Positions 8,361 through 18,085 of a stretch of 64,000 nucleotides of DNA are shown here, piece by piece. The stretch covers positions 62,001 through 126,000 of the forward strand of contig NZ_FNZN01000006.1 in NCBI RefSeq assembly GCF_900109345.1, given 5' to 3'. Source of the DNA: Maribacter orientalis (lineage in GTDB: Bacteria; Bacteroidota; Bacteroidia; Flavobacteriales; Flavobacteriaceae). The position numbers and the translations under genes were made by a program. Each line of letters starts with the position of its first letter. Within the stretch, counting starts at the first letter, position 1. The notes beneath the pieces are model-generated. The model was not told the origin of the DNA. It saw only the letters and a program-made list of their open reading frames with translations, and searched no databases.

Positions 8361-9941
8361 ATGGCAGGAGTAAAAGCCGCTGAAGTATCAGCAATTTTAA
8401 AGAAACAATTATCAGGATTTGATGCTACCGCTACTTTAGACGAAGTAGGTACTGTTTTACAGGTAGGTGATGGTATCGCAAGAATCTACGGACTGGCCAA
8501 TGCCCAATATGGGGAATTAGTCGAGTTCGAAGGTGGACTTGAAGGTATTGTATTGAACCTTGAAGAAGATAACGTTGGTGTCGTTCTTTTAGGACCTTCT
8601 AAATCAGTTGGCGAAGGCGATACTGTTAAACGTACGCAACGAATTGCATCTATTAAAGTTGGTGAAGGAATTGTTGGTCGTGTGGTTGATACCTTAGGTA
8701 ACCCAATCGATGGTAAAGGACCTATTGCCGGCAAGACCTACGAAATGCCATTGGAGCGTAAAGCACCAGGAGTTATTTTTAGAGAACCTGTTACTGAGCC
8801 AATGCAATCTGGTATTAAAGCTATCGATGCTATGATTCCGGTGGGTAGAGGACAACGTGAACTTGTAATTGGTGACCGCCAAACTGGAAAGACTACAGTT
8901 TGTATCGATACCATTTTAAATCAAAAAGAATTTTACGATGCAGGTGAGCCTGTTTTTTGTATCTATGTTGCCATTGGTCAGAAAGCTTCAACTGTTGCCG
9001 GTATTGCACAAGTATTGGAAGATAAAGGAGCTATGGCCTATACGACTATCGTAGCGGCTAATGCGTCTGACCCTGCTCCAATGCAGGTATATGCTCCTTT
9101 TGCAGGTGCTTCTATCGGGGAATATTTCCGTGATACGGGTCGTCCAGCATTAATTATATATGATGATTTATCAAAACAAGCGGTAGCATACCGTGAGGTG
9201 TCTCTTTTGTTAAGAAGACCACCAGGACGTGAGGCTTACCCAGGTGACGTTTTCTACCTACACTCTAGATTATTGGAGCGTGCGGCAAAAGTCATTAATA
9301 ATGATGCCATTGCAAGAGAAATGAACGATTTGCCAGAAGTGTTAAAGCCAATGGTAAAAGGTGGTGGTTCTTTAACTGCATTGCCTATTATTGAAACGCA
9401 AGCAGGTGACGTTTCCGCTTATATCCCAACCAACGTAATTTCTATTACTGATGGTCAAATATTCTTAGAGCAAGATTTATTCAACCAAGGTGTTAGACCA
9501 GCAATTAACGTAGGTATTTCTGTATCTCGTGTTGGTGGTAACGCACAGATTAAATCAATGAAGAAAGTTGCAGGTACGTTGAAATTAGATCAAGCACAGT
9601 TCCGTGAGCTAGAAGCGTTCGCAAAATTTGGTTCTGATTTAGATGCTGCTACTTTGAATGTAATTGAAAAAGGACGTAGAAACGTTGAAATATTAAAGCA
9701 AGCTCAAAACGATCCTTTTACTGTTGAAGATCAAGTTGCAATTATCTATGCAGGTTCTAAAAACTTATTAAGAGATGTGCCAGTAGAGAAAGTAAAAGAA
9801 TTCGAACGTGATTACTTAGAATTTCTTAATGCAAAGCATAGAGATGTTTTAGATACGTTGAAGGCTGGTAAACTTACTGATGAGGTTACAGATACGTTAA
9901 CTGCGGTATGTAAAGATCTTTCTGCTAAATATAAAAAATAA
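8361..9941 (+). CDS. atpA: ATP synthase F1 subunit alpha
   Basis: 526 aa, full family length. The P-loop is [10 protein letters not shown] (about residues 171-180); further alpha hallmarks are the arginine finger region ([15 protein letters not shown], about 375-390) and the N-terminal beta-barrel. It is the non-catalytic nucleotide-binding subunit of the alpha3beta3 head. The catalytic beta subunit gene is not in this window. It is followed by a 93-bp gap with a long inverted repeat, then atpG. Confidence 0.98.
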   Translation: MAGVKAAEVSAILKKQLSGFDATATLDEVGTVLQVGDGIARIYGLANAQYGELVEFEGGLEGIVLNLEEDNVGVVLLGPSKSVGEGDTVKRTQRIASIKVGEGIVGRVVDTLGNPIDGKGPIAGKTYEMPLERKAPGVIFREPVTEPMQSGIKAIDAMIPVGRGQRELVIGDRQTGKTTVCIDTILNQKEFYDAGEPVFCIYVAIGQKASTVAGIAQVLEDKGAMAYTTIVAANASDPAPMQVYAPFAGASIGEYFRDTGRPALIIYDDLSKQAVAYREVSLLLRRPPGREAYPGDVFYLHSRLLERAAKVINNDAIAREMNDLPEVLKPMVKGGGSLTALPIIETQAGDVSAYIPTNVISITDGQIFLEQDLFNQGVRPAINVGISVSRVGGNAQIKSMKKVAGTLKLDQAQFRELEAFAKFGSDLDAATLNVIEKGRRNVEILKQAQNDPFTVEDQVAIIYAGSKNLLRDVPVEKVKEFERDYLEFLNAKHRDVLDTLKAGKLTDEVTDTLTAVCKDLSAKYKK

Positions 9942-9959
9942 ACCTAGTACATTGTACTG

Positions 9960-10020
9960 AGTAAAAAGTACAAAGTGTTTTGCTTAACAATGTTGAACAA
10001 TATGCTTTGTACTTATTACT
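9960..10020 (+). repeat. Long inverted repeat between atpA and atpG
   Basis: AAGTACAAAG (9966-9975) pairs perfectly with CTTTGTACTT (10005-10014); a single A/A mismatch then GTAA/TTAC (9961-9964 with 10016-10019) and A/T extend it to 15 pairs around a 29-nt loop that can itself fold. No T-run. Third internal hairpin of the operon. Confidence 0.5.
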
Positions 10021-10034
10021 AAATACTCTAAAGT

Positions 10035-10895
10035 ATGGCTAACTTAAAGGAAATACGGAATAGGATTTCATCGGTTTCATCAACGATGCAGATTACCAGC
10101 GCCATGAAAATGGTTTCTGCTGCAAAATTGAAGAAGGCACAAGATGCCATTACGGCTATGAGACCTTATGCCGATAAACTAACCGAATTACTTCAAAATT
10201 TAAGTGCCAGTTTAGAGGGAGATTCAGGTAGTGTATATGCCGATAATCGTATGATAAAAAAGGTTTTAATTGTTTCCATAACTTCAAATAGAGGTCTTTG
10301 TGGTGCTTTTAATACCAATATTTTAAAGCAATCGGTTAATCTTGCCGAAAATGTACATGCCGGTAAGGAAGTAGATTTTATTGCTGTTGGTAAAAAAGCA
10401 AATGACTTTTTAGGAAAACGTTTTAAAGTTATTGCTAATCACAGTGGTGTGTATGATGACTTAACGTTTGATAATGTTGCTGATATTGCAGAAAGTTTAA
10501 TGCTACTTTTTACAAACGGAGCCTATGACCGTATTGAAATTGTATATAACAAATTCAAAAATGCAGCTACCCAAATTGTAATGACAGAGCAGTTTTTACC
10601 GATTGTTCCGTTAGAAGTCGAAGGTAATGTGAGCGCAGATTATACGTTTGAGCCTTCAAAAGTTGAAATCATAGAACAATTGATTCCAAAATCTTTAAAG
10701 ACACAATTATATAAAGGCATTAGAGATTCGTTTGCTAGTGAACACGGTGCACGTATGACAGCTATGCATAAGGCAACTGATAACGCTACTGAAATGCGTG
10801 ATCAATTGAAATTAAAATATAACAAAGCAAGACAAGCTTCTATTACTAATGAAATCTTAGAAATTGTAGGCGGTGCAGAAGCATTGAATAATTAA
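10035..10895 (+). CDS. atpG: ATP synthase F1 subunit gamma
   Basis: 286 aa. The N-terminal rotor helix starts MANLKEIRNRISSV with the typical MKMVSAAKLKKA motif at about 25-36, and the C-terminal helix holds the conserved MTAMHKATDNA near residue 240. Gamma is the central shaft that turns inside the alpha3beta3 head. It is the last gene of the operon: a strong terminator follows and atpD/atpC do not, consistent with these being at another locus in Flavobacteria. Confidence 0.97.
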   Translation: MANLKEIRNRISSVSSTMQITSAMKMVSAAKLKKAQDAITAMRPYADKLTELLQNLSASLEGDSGSVYADNRMIKKVLIVSITSNRGLCGAFNTNILKQSVNLAENVHAGKEVDFIAVGKKANDFLGKRFKVIANHSGVYDDLTFDNVADIAESLMLLFTNGAYDRIEIVYNKFKNAATQIVMTEQFLPIVPLEVEGNVSADYTFEPSKVEIIEQLIPKSLKTQLYKGIRDSFASEHGARMTAMHKATDNATEMRDQLKLKYNKARQASITNEILEIVGGAEALNN

Positions 10896-10949
10896 GAGTT
10901 ATTTCGTGTTTAGAAATTAAATTTTTAATTATAAAGTATTCTAATATGT

Positions 10950-10983
10950 AAAACCCCACATTCATGTGGGGTTTTATTTTTTA
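10950..10983 (+). terminator. Intrinsic terminator of the atp operon
   Basis: An 11-bp perfect GC-rich stem (10950-10960 with 10965-10975) with loop TTCA is followed by ATTTTTT. Confidence 0.9.
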
Positions 10984-11025
10984 TGGGTTTTAGATTCCTT
11001 TTTTTATCCGACTTTTACCTTGACC

Positions 11026-12246
11026 ATGAAATCCAATAAAACAGCCTTACTTTTCATTTTCATTACCATTCTAGTTGATGTAATCGGCATCGGTATAATA
11101 CTTCCTATTATTCCTGATTTGATTATGGAATTGACAGGTGAAGGTAATCACATGGCAATTATCTACGGAATGTGGTTAACAACGGCGTTTGCTGGCATGC
11201 AATTTTTGTTTTCACCAGTTTTAGGTGAGATTTCAGATAAATTTGGTAGACGTCCTATATTACTTCTTGCGCTTTTAGGCTTGAGTGTTGACTATATGAT
11301 ACATGCATGGGCCCCAACCATAGCTTGGTTGTTTTTAGGAAGATTTTTGGCAGGTATCACAGGAGCAAGTTTTACAGTTGCATCAGCTTATATAGCAGAT
11401 GTCAGTACTAAGGAAAATAAAGCTAAGAACTTCGGATTAATAGGAGCTGCTTTTGGAGTAGGATTTATTATCGGACCTGGTATTGGTGGCTTTTTTGGAG
11501 AAATTGATATTAGATTACCTTTTTATATAGCAGCAGGACTAACATTTGCGAACTTTTTATTCGGTTATTTCTTTGTTCCAGAATCTTTGGCTCCAGAAAA
11601 TAGAAGAGAAATTAATTTCACGAAAATGATTCCTGGTGTTTCTTTAGTGGCGTTACGTAATTATAAAGGTTTATTATTATTGATTTCTGCTTTCTTTTTG
11701 GCGAATCTTGCAGGTCAAGCATTGCCTTCCACTTGGTCATATTATGGTATAGAGCGATATAAATGGAATCCGAGTCAAATTGGCGTATCACTTATGGTCG
11801 TTGGTCTTCTTGTGGCTATTGTACAAGGGTTTTTAGTGGGTGTTTTGGTAAGGAAATTTGGTAAACGAAAAATCATTATTTATGGGTTTATGCTGTGGAC
11901 GGTAGGAATGTTCCTTTTTTCCCTAGCTTCTGAACCTTGGATGCTGTATGCCTTCTTAATTCCATATGCATTAGGCGGTATAGCTGGCCCAACTGTACAA
12001 GGGGTAATCTCTAATCAGGTATCTGAAAAAGAACAGGGAATTTTGCAAGGCTCTATTACAGGGTTGGTAAGTATTACTGCCATTTTAGGGCAATTCATTT
12101 TTGCACCTGTATTTTATTATTTTATACGTCCAGAGACTTCTATTTATTTTCCAGGCGCTCCGTATGCATTAGCCTCTTTATTCTTGTTAGCGGCTTTTAT
12201 ATTGGCATTCACAGCTATAAAACGGATGGCTGTTGAGCCAGAATAA
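11026..12246 (+). CDS. TCR/Tet-family MFS drug exporter
   Basis: 406 aa from ATG 11026; an upstream GTG in the same frame falls within the atp terminator and is rejected. About twelve hydrophobic helices. The first helix carries DVIGIGIILPIIPDL, as in TetA-type pumps, and the loop between helices 2 and 3 has the MFS signature GEISDKFGRRP. Motif C-like GFIIGPGIGG in helix 5 marks antiporters. It probably exports a drug or metabolite in exchange for protons across the inner membrane. The substrate is unknown and the Tet label is only a subfamily name. No regulator is adjacent. Confidence 0.88.
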   Translation: MKSNKTALLFIFITILVDVIGIGIILPIIPDLIMELTGEGNHMAIIYGMWLTTAFAGMQFLFSPVLGEISDKFGRRPILLLALLGLSVDYMIHAWAPTIAWLFLGRFLAGITGASFTVASAYIADVSTKENKAKNFGLIGAAFGVGFIIGPGIGGFFGEIDIRLPFYIAAGLTFANFLFGYFFVPESLAPENRREINFTKMIPGVSLVALRNYKGLLLLISAFFLANLAGQALPSTWSYYGIERYKWNPSQIGVSLMVVGLLVAIVQGFLVGVLVRKFGKRKIIIYGFMLWTVGMFLFSLASEPWMLYAFLIPYALGGIAGPTVQGVISNQVSEKEQGILQGSITGLVSITAILGQFIFAPVFYYFIRPETSIYFPGAPYALASLFLLAAFILAFTAIKRMAVEPE

Positions 12247-12315
12247 TTTTTTTATTTAAAATGTAACATTTTTTGATTCTTGAATCTAAAGGGTAAATAA
12301 CATAAAACTCTTACG

Positions 12316-13158
12316 ATGAAAACAATTAAAAAACTAATGGCCATTTTACTGATTATAACTTCTTTTTCTGTCAATGCTCAAGACCAACCTTTTAAGGTAG
12401 AAGTTATTGGAAAAGGTGAACCAATTTTGTTATTTCCTGGCTTCACATGTACGGGTGATGTTTGGAATGATACTGTTACTGAATTATCACAAGACTATCA
12501 ATGTCACGTTTTTACTTTTGCTGGCTTTGGAGATGTTCCTTCAATTCAAAAACCTTGGCTCCCAAAAATTAAAGAAGGAATTCTCTCCTATATTGCTGAA
12601 AAGCAATTAAAGAATCCGATAGTAATTGGTCATAGTTTAGGTGGGGCTTTGGCACTATGGATGGCCACTGAAAGCAATTCTTATAAAAAACTGATTATCG
12701 TAGATGCATTGTCATCAACAGGTGCTTTAATGATGCCAAATTTTAATAGCGAATATATGGTTTATGATTCTCCATATAACAAGCAATTGTTGGAAATGAA
12801 TACTACAGATTTTGAAGCAATGGCACTACAAATGGTAACAGGGATGACCAAGGATACATCAAAACAAGAAATAATAAAAGATTGGATGCTTCAAGCAGAT
12901 AGAGAAACGTACGTTTATGGGTATACCGATTTATTGAAGCTTGATTTACGTGAAGATTTGTCTAAAATAAAAGTACCTGTTACCATATTGGCCGCAACTG
13001 AACCTTACGGTTATGATACGGTAAAAGCCACTTATGAAACACAATATAAAGAACTCGATGAATATGACATCAAATTCGCTGAAGGCTCGGCCCACTTTAT
13101 CATGTACGATCAACCATTATGGTTTATGGACAACCTTTTAAATTCATTACCTAAATAA
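12316..13158 (+). CDS. Exported alpha/beta hydrolase
   Basis: 280 aa with a cleavable signal peptide (ends SVNAQ, about residue 21). The nucleophile elbow is GHSLGG (Ser about 106), an acid is plausible in the PVTILAATEPYGYD region, and the catalytic His sits in EGSAHFIMYDQP near residue 262. It is an esterase/lipase-like serine hydrolase of unknown substrate acting in the periplasm. The stop overlaps the ATG of the ECF sigma gene by one base (TAATG), indicating cotranscription and coupled translation. Confidence 0.85.
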   Translation: MKTIKKLMAILLIITSFSVNAQDQPFKVEVIGKGEPILLFPGFTCTGDVWNDTVTELSQDYQCHVFTFAGFGDVPSIQKPWLPKIKEGILSYIAEKQLKNPIVIGHSLGGALALWMATESNSYKKLIIVDALSSTGALMMPNFNSEYMVYDSPYNKQLLEMNTTDFEAMALQMVTGMTKDTSKQEIIKDWMLQADRETYVYGYTDLLKLDLREDLSKIKVPVTILAATEPYGYDTVKATYETQYKELDEYDIKFAEGSAHFIMYDQPLWFMDNLLNSLPK

Positions 13159-13652
13159 TGATATCGAAAGAAGAAAAATACAAGAAAATATATCAAGACA
13201 ATTATAGTAAAGTTGCTCGTCTTTGCATGGGTTACACTGGAGGTAACGAAACACTTGCCAAAGACTTAACTCAAGACACCTTTATTAAGGTATGGCAGCA
13301 TCTAGATAGTTTTAGAAATGAAAGCGGTATTGGTACATGGATTTTTAGAATATGTGTGAATACTTGTTTGGCGGAAATTCGAAAGGAACGAAAAAGCCCG
13401 AAAAGCATACAAATTGAAAATGTTCAACTAGCCGATTCCACTTCCAATAGTACTGATAGAGAAGATGTGTTACTTCAACTATATCAATGCATTAATAAAT
13501 TAACGAGTACCAATAAGGCAATCATCCTACTTGAACTAGAAGGATTACCACAAATAGAGATTTCTGAGATTATAGGAATTAAGCATGAAGCGATTCGTAC
13601 TCGTATACATAGAATAAAAACTCAACTTACCAAATGTGCAAACAATGAATAA
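13158..13652 (+). CDS. ECF-family RNA polymerase sigma factor
   Basis: 164 aa. Region 2 is present (DLTQDTFIKVWQHLDSFR, about 36-53, then GTWIFRICVNTC), and region 4 is a helix-turn-helix with GLPQIEISEIIGIKHEAIRTR near the C-terminus. It would direct RNA polymerase to a small regulon. It lies between an exported hydrolase and a membrane protein that overlaps its 3' end by 8 bp; the position of the latter suggests an anti-sigma role, though no known anti-sigma domain is visible. Confidence 0.9.
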   Translation: MISKEEKYKKIYQDNYSKVARLCMGYTGGNETLAKDLTQDTFIKVWQHLDSFRNESGIGTWIFRICVNTCLAEIRKERKSPKSIQIENVQLADSTSNSTDREDVLLQLYQCINKLTSTNKAIILLELEGLPQIEISEIIGIKHEAIRTRIHRIKTQLTKCANNE

Positions 13653-14205
13653 TTTTGAAGATTTACAAAATAAGTGGAAGAGCCAGTCTGGTGTATCAGC
13701 CACAGAAAATGGATTTGAATCACTTTTAAAAAGTGTAAAATCAATAGAGAAAAAACAAAAAATTGGCAACGTGGTGTTGTCAAGTACTATCATTGTACTC
13801 GTATTTTTTGCTATATATGTTTCAGGGTATAAGAATACTATCTTTTTACTAGGAATAAGTTTAATGGTAGGAAGTTTACTATTTAGAATTGCTTTTGAAT
13901 TATATAGCTTGCAGAAGTCGAAGAAATTAAATTTTATAAACGACTATAAGACATTTAAAGAAGATTTAACCAATTATTTTAGTTTCAGAAAGATTGTTCA
14001 TTTTATAATTACACCTTTATCAATAGTAGTTTATGCTGTTGGGTTTATTGTGCTGTTGCCATTATTTAAAGCTACACTATCTCATGGCTTTTATATTTAT
14101 ATTTTGGTTTCATCAATAGTGCTACTCCTAATATTCTCAGTATTTATTTATAAACAGATTAAAAACGAGCTCTTTAAATTAAATCATTTATTGACAACCG
14201 ACTAG
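13645..14205 (+). CDS. Membrane protein overlapping an ECF sigma gene, possible anti-sigma factor
   Basis: 186 aa from the ATG at 13645 (ATGAATAA overlap with the sigma stop); a GTG three codons earlier is an alternative. A soluble N-terminus of about 45 residues starts MNNFEDLQNKWKSQ, followed by four hydrophobic helices (about 46-64, 66-84, 120-140 and 148-168). The short acidic/aromatic N-terminal segment before the first helix is common in flavobacterial proteins encoded after ECF sigma factors. I see no zinc anti-sigma motif, so the regulatory role is inferred from gene order only. Confidence 0.65.
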   Translation: MNNFEDLQNKWKSQSGVSATENGFESLLKSVKSIEKKQKIGNVVLSSTIIVLVFFAIYVSGYKNTIFLLGISLMVGSLLFRIAFELYSLQKSKKLNFINDYKTFKEDLTNYFSFRKIVHFIITPLSIVVYAVGFIVLLPLFKATLSHGFYIYILVSSIVLLLIFSVFIYKQIKNELFKLNHLLTTD

Positions 14206-14349
14206 TCTTGCTAGCACAATAAATTACCATCTGTATCTTCACAAACGCTTATATATAGCTAGAGCTGGGCTTTGCGGTTTTGATGTATTTAGAAAATAAT
14301 TAAATAAAATATATAATGATTATGGATATAAAATAGATACAACCACTAA

Positions 14350-14380
14350 TTTATAAGTGTGTTACTAAAAACTAACTTTG
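14350..14380 (+). promoter_or_regulatory. Promoter for the flippase-dut transcript
   Basis: TTTA at 14350-14353, 19-nt spacer, exact TAnnTTTG box (TAACTTTG) at 14373-14380; leader about 40 nt to the TTG start at 14427. Confidence 0.5.
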
Positions 14381-14426
14381 TAAACAGGGTTTTAATAGGT
14401 ACATTTATTGCTTCAATTTAAGGTGC

Positions 14427-15887
14427 TTGAATCCACTCAAAAAACTTTTTAAACAAACTGCTATTTATGGCTTGGCAACTGTCTTGCCAAGGATGATTTC
14501 GTTTTTGTTGGTACCTATTTACACAGAAGTAATGGCACCAGGAAAATACGGTGAAGTAACCCTTATTTTTTCATGGTTCGCCATTTTCAATGTGTTTCTT
14601 GCCTATGGCATGGAAACTGCATTTTTCCGATTTTATAAAGAAGCAGATAACCGTAAAAAAGTAGTGAGCACCTCATTACTTTCTATAATGGGCTCAACAT
14701 TTCTATTGATGTTGATAGGAATTCTTTTTAAAGAAAAACTATCAAACGCATTGAATATAGATTTGCCTTTCATGAATTATGTGTTGGGTATTTTAGCATT
14801 AGATGCACTAGCAATTATCCCGTTTGCATGGTTGAGGGCTAACGAGAAACCAATGCGATATGCTATTGTTAAAATACTTAATGTTTCACTTAATCTAGGG
14901 CTTACCCTCTTTTTCTTAATTCTACTACCTAAAATAGCCGATGGAACTGCTTCTGGATTTCTGAATTCGATTTACAAACCTGACTATGAAATACCTTATA
15001 TTTTAATAGCCAACCTAATAGCTAGTGGCATTACGTTACTTCTTATGATTAGGGTTTATATACGTCGACCATATGTCTTTGATGCCATTTTATGGAAAAG
15101 AATGGTAAGATACGCAATGCCTGTTATGGTTGCTGGTGTTGCCTTTACGATTAATGAGGTATTTGACCGTTATTTACTTTCAGAATTATTACCTGTAGAT
15201 ATTGCAAAAAGCGAAATGGGTAAGTATTCCGCCTGTTATAAGCTAGCGCTGTTCATGACCTTATTTGCTACGGCTTTCCGAATGGGAATTGAGCCATTTT
15301 TCTTCAGTCACTCTGACACTAAAAATCCGCAAAAGGCGTATGCTCAAATTACCAATTATTTTGTGGTTTTGGGTAGTATTATTTTGGTTGCCGTAGTTGT
15401 TTTCTCCGACGTGCTTAAACAACTTTTAGTATTAAACGAGGCGTATTGGGAGGCGATGCCAATTGTACCTTTGATAGTATTGGCAAGTTTTTTCTTAGGA
15501 ATATACCACAATCTATCAGTTTGGTACAAAGTAACTGATAAAACGATTTATGGTGCTTATATATCAATGATCGGAGCCGTTATTACAATAATCATCAATT
15601 TTGTTTTTATACCGTACTTTGGGTATATGGCATCAGCTGTAGCTACCGTTTCTGCATATGGTACCATGATGTTATTGTCATTTTATTTCGGACGCATGTA
15701 TTATCCTATTCCGTATAACTTCAGAAAAATTAGCTTTTATTTAGTAGTGTCTATCTTGTTTTCCATCCTTTCATTTTACATTTTTGATAGAAATCTTTTC
15801 GTAGGCATACCATTGTTATTATTGTTCTTAGGTTTGGTTTACAAACTGGAATTTGACAACTTAAAAAAATTATATTTAAACAGATGA
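14427..15887 (+). CDS. Polysaccharide/lipid-linked oligosaccharide flippase (MOP superfamily)
   Basis: 486 aa with 13-14 hydrophobic helices and the start pattern of Wzx/MurJ-like flippases ([24 protein letters not shown]). Such proteins flip lipid-linked sugars across the inner membrane for O-antigen, capsule or peptidoglycan synthesis. No glycosyltransferases are adjacent, so the substrate is open; it may be a general envelope flippase. The start is a TTG at 14427, chosen because it precedes the first amphipathic segment; no in-frame ATG is near. Its stop overlaps the dut start (ATGA). Confidence 0.85.
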   Translation: MNPLKKLFKQTAIYGLATVLPRMISFLLVPIYTEVMAPGKYGEVTLIFSWFAIFNVFLAYGMETAFFRFYKEADNRKKVVSTSLLSIMGSTFLLMLIGILFKEKLSNALNIDLPFMNYVLGILALDALAIIPFAWLRANEKPMRYAIVKILNVSLNLGLTLFFLILLPKIADGTASGFLNSIYKPDYEIPYILIANLIASGITLLLMIRVYIRRPYVFDAILWKRMVRYAMPVMVAGVAFTINEVFDRYLLSELLPVDIAKSEMGKYSACYKLALFMTLFATAFRMGIEPFFFSHSDTKNPQKAYAQITNYFVVLGSIILVAVVVFSDVLKQLLVLNEAYWEAMPIVPLIVLASFFLGIYHNLSVWYKVTDKTIYGAYISMIGAVITIIINFVFIPYFGYMASAVATVSAYGTMMLLSFYFGRMYYPIPYNFRKISFYLVVSILFSILSFYIFDRNLFVGIPLLLLFLGLVYKLEFDNLKKLYLNR

Positions 15888-16318
15888 ACATAAAAATTAT
15901 TAATAAGTCTAATCATGATTTGCCGAACTATGAAACTGGTGCATCTGCCGGTATGGACTTAAGAGCAAATCTTACAGAATCTATTATTTTGCAGCCTTTG
16001 GGAAGAGCAATTATACCGACAGGTCTTTTTATAGAGCTTCCGTTAGGCATAGAAGCTCAGGTGCGTCCAAGAAGTGGTCTTGCAGCTAAAAAAGGAATTA
16101 CTGTACTAAATGCACCTGGCACGATTGATGCAGATTATAGGGGAGAGGTAGGTGTCATTTTGGTTAACTTATCCAACGAACCTTTTACTATTGAAAATGG
16201 TGAACGCATTGCCCAAATGGTGATTGCTAAACATGAAAGGGCAGAATGGAGCCTAGTAGATTCGTTATCTGAAACTGCAAGAGGAGAAGGTGGTTTTGGA
16301 AGCACTGGTGTCAAATAG
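15884..16318 (+). CDS. dut: dUTP diphosphatase
   Basis: 144 aa, trimeric dUTPase family. Conserved motifs appear in order: AGMDLRA (1), [11 protein letters not shown] (2), [16 protein letters not shown] (3, with the catalytic Asp and substrate Tyr), [10 protein letters not shown] (4) and the Gly-rich C-terminal arm [10 protein letters not shown] (5). It hydrolyses dUTP to dUMP and pyrophosphate, keeping uracil out of DNA and feeding thymidylate synthesis. ATGA overlap with the flippase gene shows cotranscription. Confidence 0.97.
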   Translation: MNIKIINKSNHDLPNYETGASAGMDLRANLTESIILQPLGRAIIPTGLFIELPLGIEAQVRPRSGLAAKKGITVLNAPGTIDADYRGEVGVILVNLSNEPFTIENGERIAQMVIAKHERAEWSLVDSLSETARGEGGFGSTGVK

Positions 16319-16353
16319 GTTGTTTAACACATAATTATACGTTTAAGGGTTAT

Positions 16354-17295
16354 ATGAAGAAGTTGTTCTTTTTGGTGATTGGAATTAGTGGATTTTTTTC
16401 ACTGACGACAATCTATGCTCAAGAAGAACGAGAGATAGAAGTCGAACAAAGTGCTGAAGTCTTTTTAGAAGAGTATTCCGATGCTTTTCAAGAGAATTTT
16501 TTCGAGGGATTGAAGCAAATGGGAATTCGGAATTATGACCGTGCGATAACTTACTTTTTAGAATGTAAACGTCTTCAGCCAGAAAATACGGTGGTCTCTT
16601 TTGAGTTGGCAAAATTTCACCTTTATAACAAACAATTTGAAGTAGCTCAAGAATATGCAATAGAGGCTTTGCAAGGTGAACCAGAAAATTACTGGTACGC
16701 GGAAATATTAATAAATATAGTTGAAGCTAGAAAATCTGTCTTAGAAGATATCAAAGATGAATTACCCTTTAATAATTCTGAGTTGAAAAGTAATATAGCA
16801 GAGATTTATTTTTTGAAGGGGGATTATGTAACCGCCAAATCTATTTTAAAGGAATTAAAGTCAACTAAATCTACCGAACGACTAGAGCAACGAATAAAAG
16901 ATTCGCTCGAATTACAAAAGGAAAAGATTTCATCAAAAGCTGTACTCAGCAAGAAAGTTTCTAATGAAGATTTGAATGGAGTAGAAGAATACAAGTCGAA
17001 AATAAATGAGTTGCTTATAGCTAATCTTGATACGGTTAAATTATTATCTACCTCAGAAGAGGCTATGGAAAATTTTCCTTCACAGCCATTTTTTTATTAT
17101 GCGAACGGCACTGCCTTAAACCGTTTACAAAAATACAACGATGCTATAGAGATTTTGGAAACCTCTTTAGATTACTTGATTGATGATATTGTTTTAGAAA
17201 ATAAAATTTATAAGGAATTAGCCAATGCGTATACCGCAATCAACAATACGATAAAGGCAAATATGTACCTTAGTAGAATAAAACCTGGTTTTTAG
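16354..17295 (+). CDS. Exported tetratricopeptide-repeat protein
   Basis: 313 aa with a signal peptide (cleavage after IYAQ, about residue 23). TPR-like helix pairs are visible at about 50-110 (GIRNYDRAITYFLECKRLQP, then FELAKFHLYNKQFEVAQEYA) and again at about 245-310. It is a periplasmic scaffold of unknown partner. It is followed directly, without a gap, by the DUF4292-type lipoprotein and then EnvC; this order recurs in Flavobacteriia as I recall it and points to an envelope function. Confidence 0.8.
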   Translation: MKKLFFLVIGISGFFSLTTIYAQEEREIEVEQSAEVFLEEYSDAFQENFFEGLKQMGIRNYDRAITYFLECKRLQPENTVVSFELAKFHLYNKQFEVAQEYAIEALQGEPENYWYAEILINIVEARKSVLEDIKDELPFNNSELKSNIAEIYFLKGDYVTAKSILKELKSTKSTERLEQRIKDSLELQKEKISSKAVLSKKVSNEDLNGVEEYKSKINELLIANLDTVKLLSTSEEAMENFPSQPFFYYANGTALNRLQKYNDAIEILETSLDYLIDDIVLENKIYKELANAYTAINNTIKANMYLSRIKPGF

Positions 17296-18081
17296 ATGAT
17301 GAAGTTTTTGAGAGGGATTACTATGAAACAGGCATTATTGATGTTGTCAATAGTGCTAATGGCTTCTTGTAAAAGTACAAAGGTCGTTACTGGTGGAACT
17401 GTAGATGAGAAATTATCGGCAAAATCTGTGATAAAAGCGCATTATCAAAATCAGGCTAACTTTAAAACCTTGAATGGTAAGGTGAGAATCAGTTATTCTG
17501 ACGGAGAATCTTCTCAAAATGTTTCGGTTAGTATACGAATGGAAAAAGACAAGGCCATTTGGATGAGCGCCCCTTTGGGTATCGTTAAAGCGTATATTAC
17601 ACCCGACCGTGTTTCGTTTTACAACAAACTACAAAATGAATATTTTGATGGAGATTTCTCCTATTTAAGTGAATTATTGGGTACCGAGGTTGATTTCTCA
17701 ATTTTGCAGAACCTGCTAACCGGTCAGGCTATAGTTGATTTGAGACAAGAAAAATATGGTATTGATCTATTTGAAGAATCATACAGACTAACTCCTAAGT
17801 TGCCAGGAACGTTATATAAAACTTTATTTAGGATTGAGCCAAAAAATTATAAAATGGCTCTTCAGCAACTTTCTCAACCTCTAAAAAACAGGTTATTAGA
17901 GATATCGTATGAGAATTATCAAATCTTGAATAAAGAGATACTTCCAAATGAAATAAAAATTAGGGCGATTACGAAAGACAACGAGAATAATATAGCCCTA
18001 GAATTTAGGAATATTGAATTAAATGGCGCAGTTAATTTCCCGTATTCCATACCAAAAGGATTTAAAGAAATAGAGCTATAA
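17296..18081 (+). CDS. DUF4292-type outer-membrane lipoprotein
   Basis: 261 aa from ATG 17296, which abuts the TPR gene stop; an internal ATG at 17323 would give a tidier signal peptide (MKQALLMLSIVLMASC) and may be the real start. The lipobox is LMASC. The mature protein is a beta-rich, LolB/LolA-like fold in outline (NFKTLNGKVRISYSDG, then KAIWMSAPLGIVKAYITPDR), which fits DUF4292. Function unknown; lipid or lipoprotein handling in the envelope is a guess. Four bp separate it from the EnvC-like gene. Confidence 0.8.
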   Translation: MMKFLRGITMKQALLMLSIVLMASCKSTKVVTGGTVDEKLSAKSVIKAHYQNQANFKTLNGKVRISYSDGESSQNVSVSIRMEKDKAIWMSAPLGIVKAYITPDRVSFYNKLQNEYFDGDFSYLSELLGTEVDFSILQNLLTGQAIVDLRQEKYGIDLFEESYRLTPKLPGTLYKTLFRIEPKNYKMALQQLSQPLKNRLLEISYENYQILNKEILPNEIKIRAITKDNENNIALEFRNIELNGAVNFPYSIPKGFKEIEL

Positions 18082-18085
18082 ACAC

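Noticed and set aside
10966..11025. GTG start of the MFS gene 20 codons upstream
   Set aside because: It lies in the right arm of the atp terminator and the extra residues are not a membrane helix of the family.
14206..14349. Possible tRNA or attachment site in the gap before the flippase
   Set aside because: No cloverleaf pairing or CCA-type end can be built; only the promoter downstream is supported.
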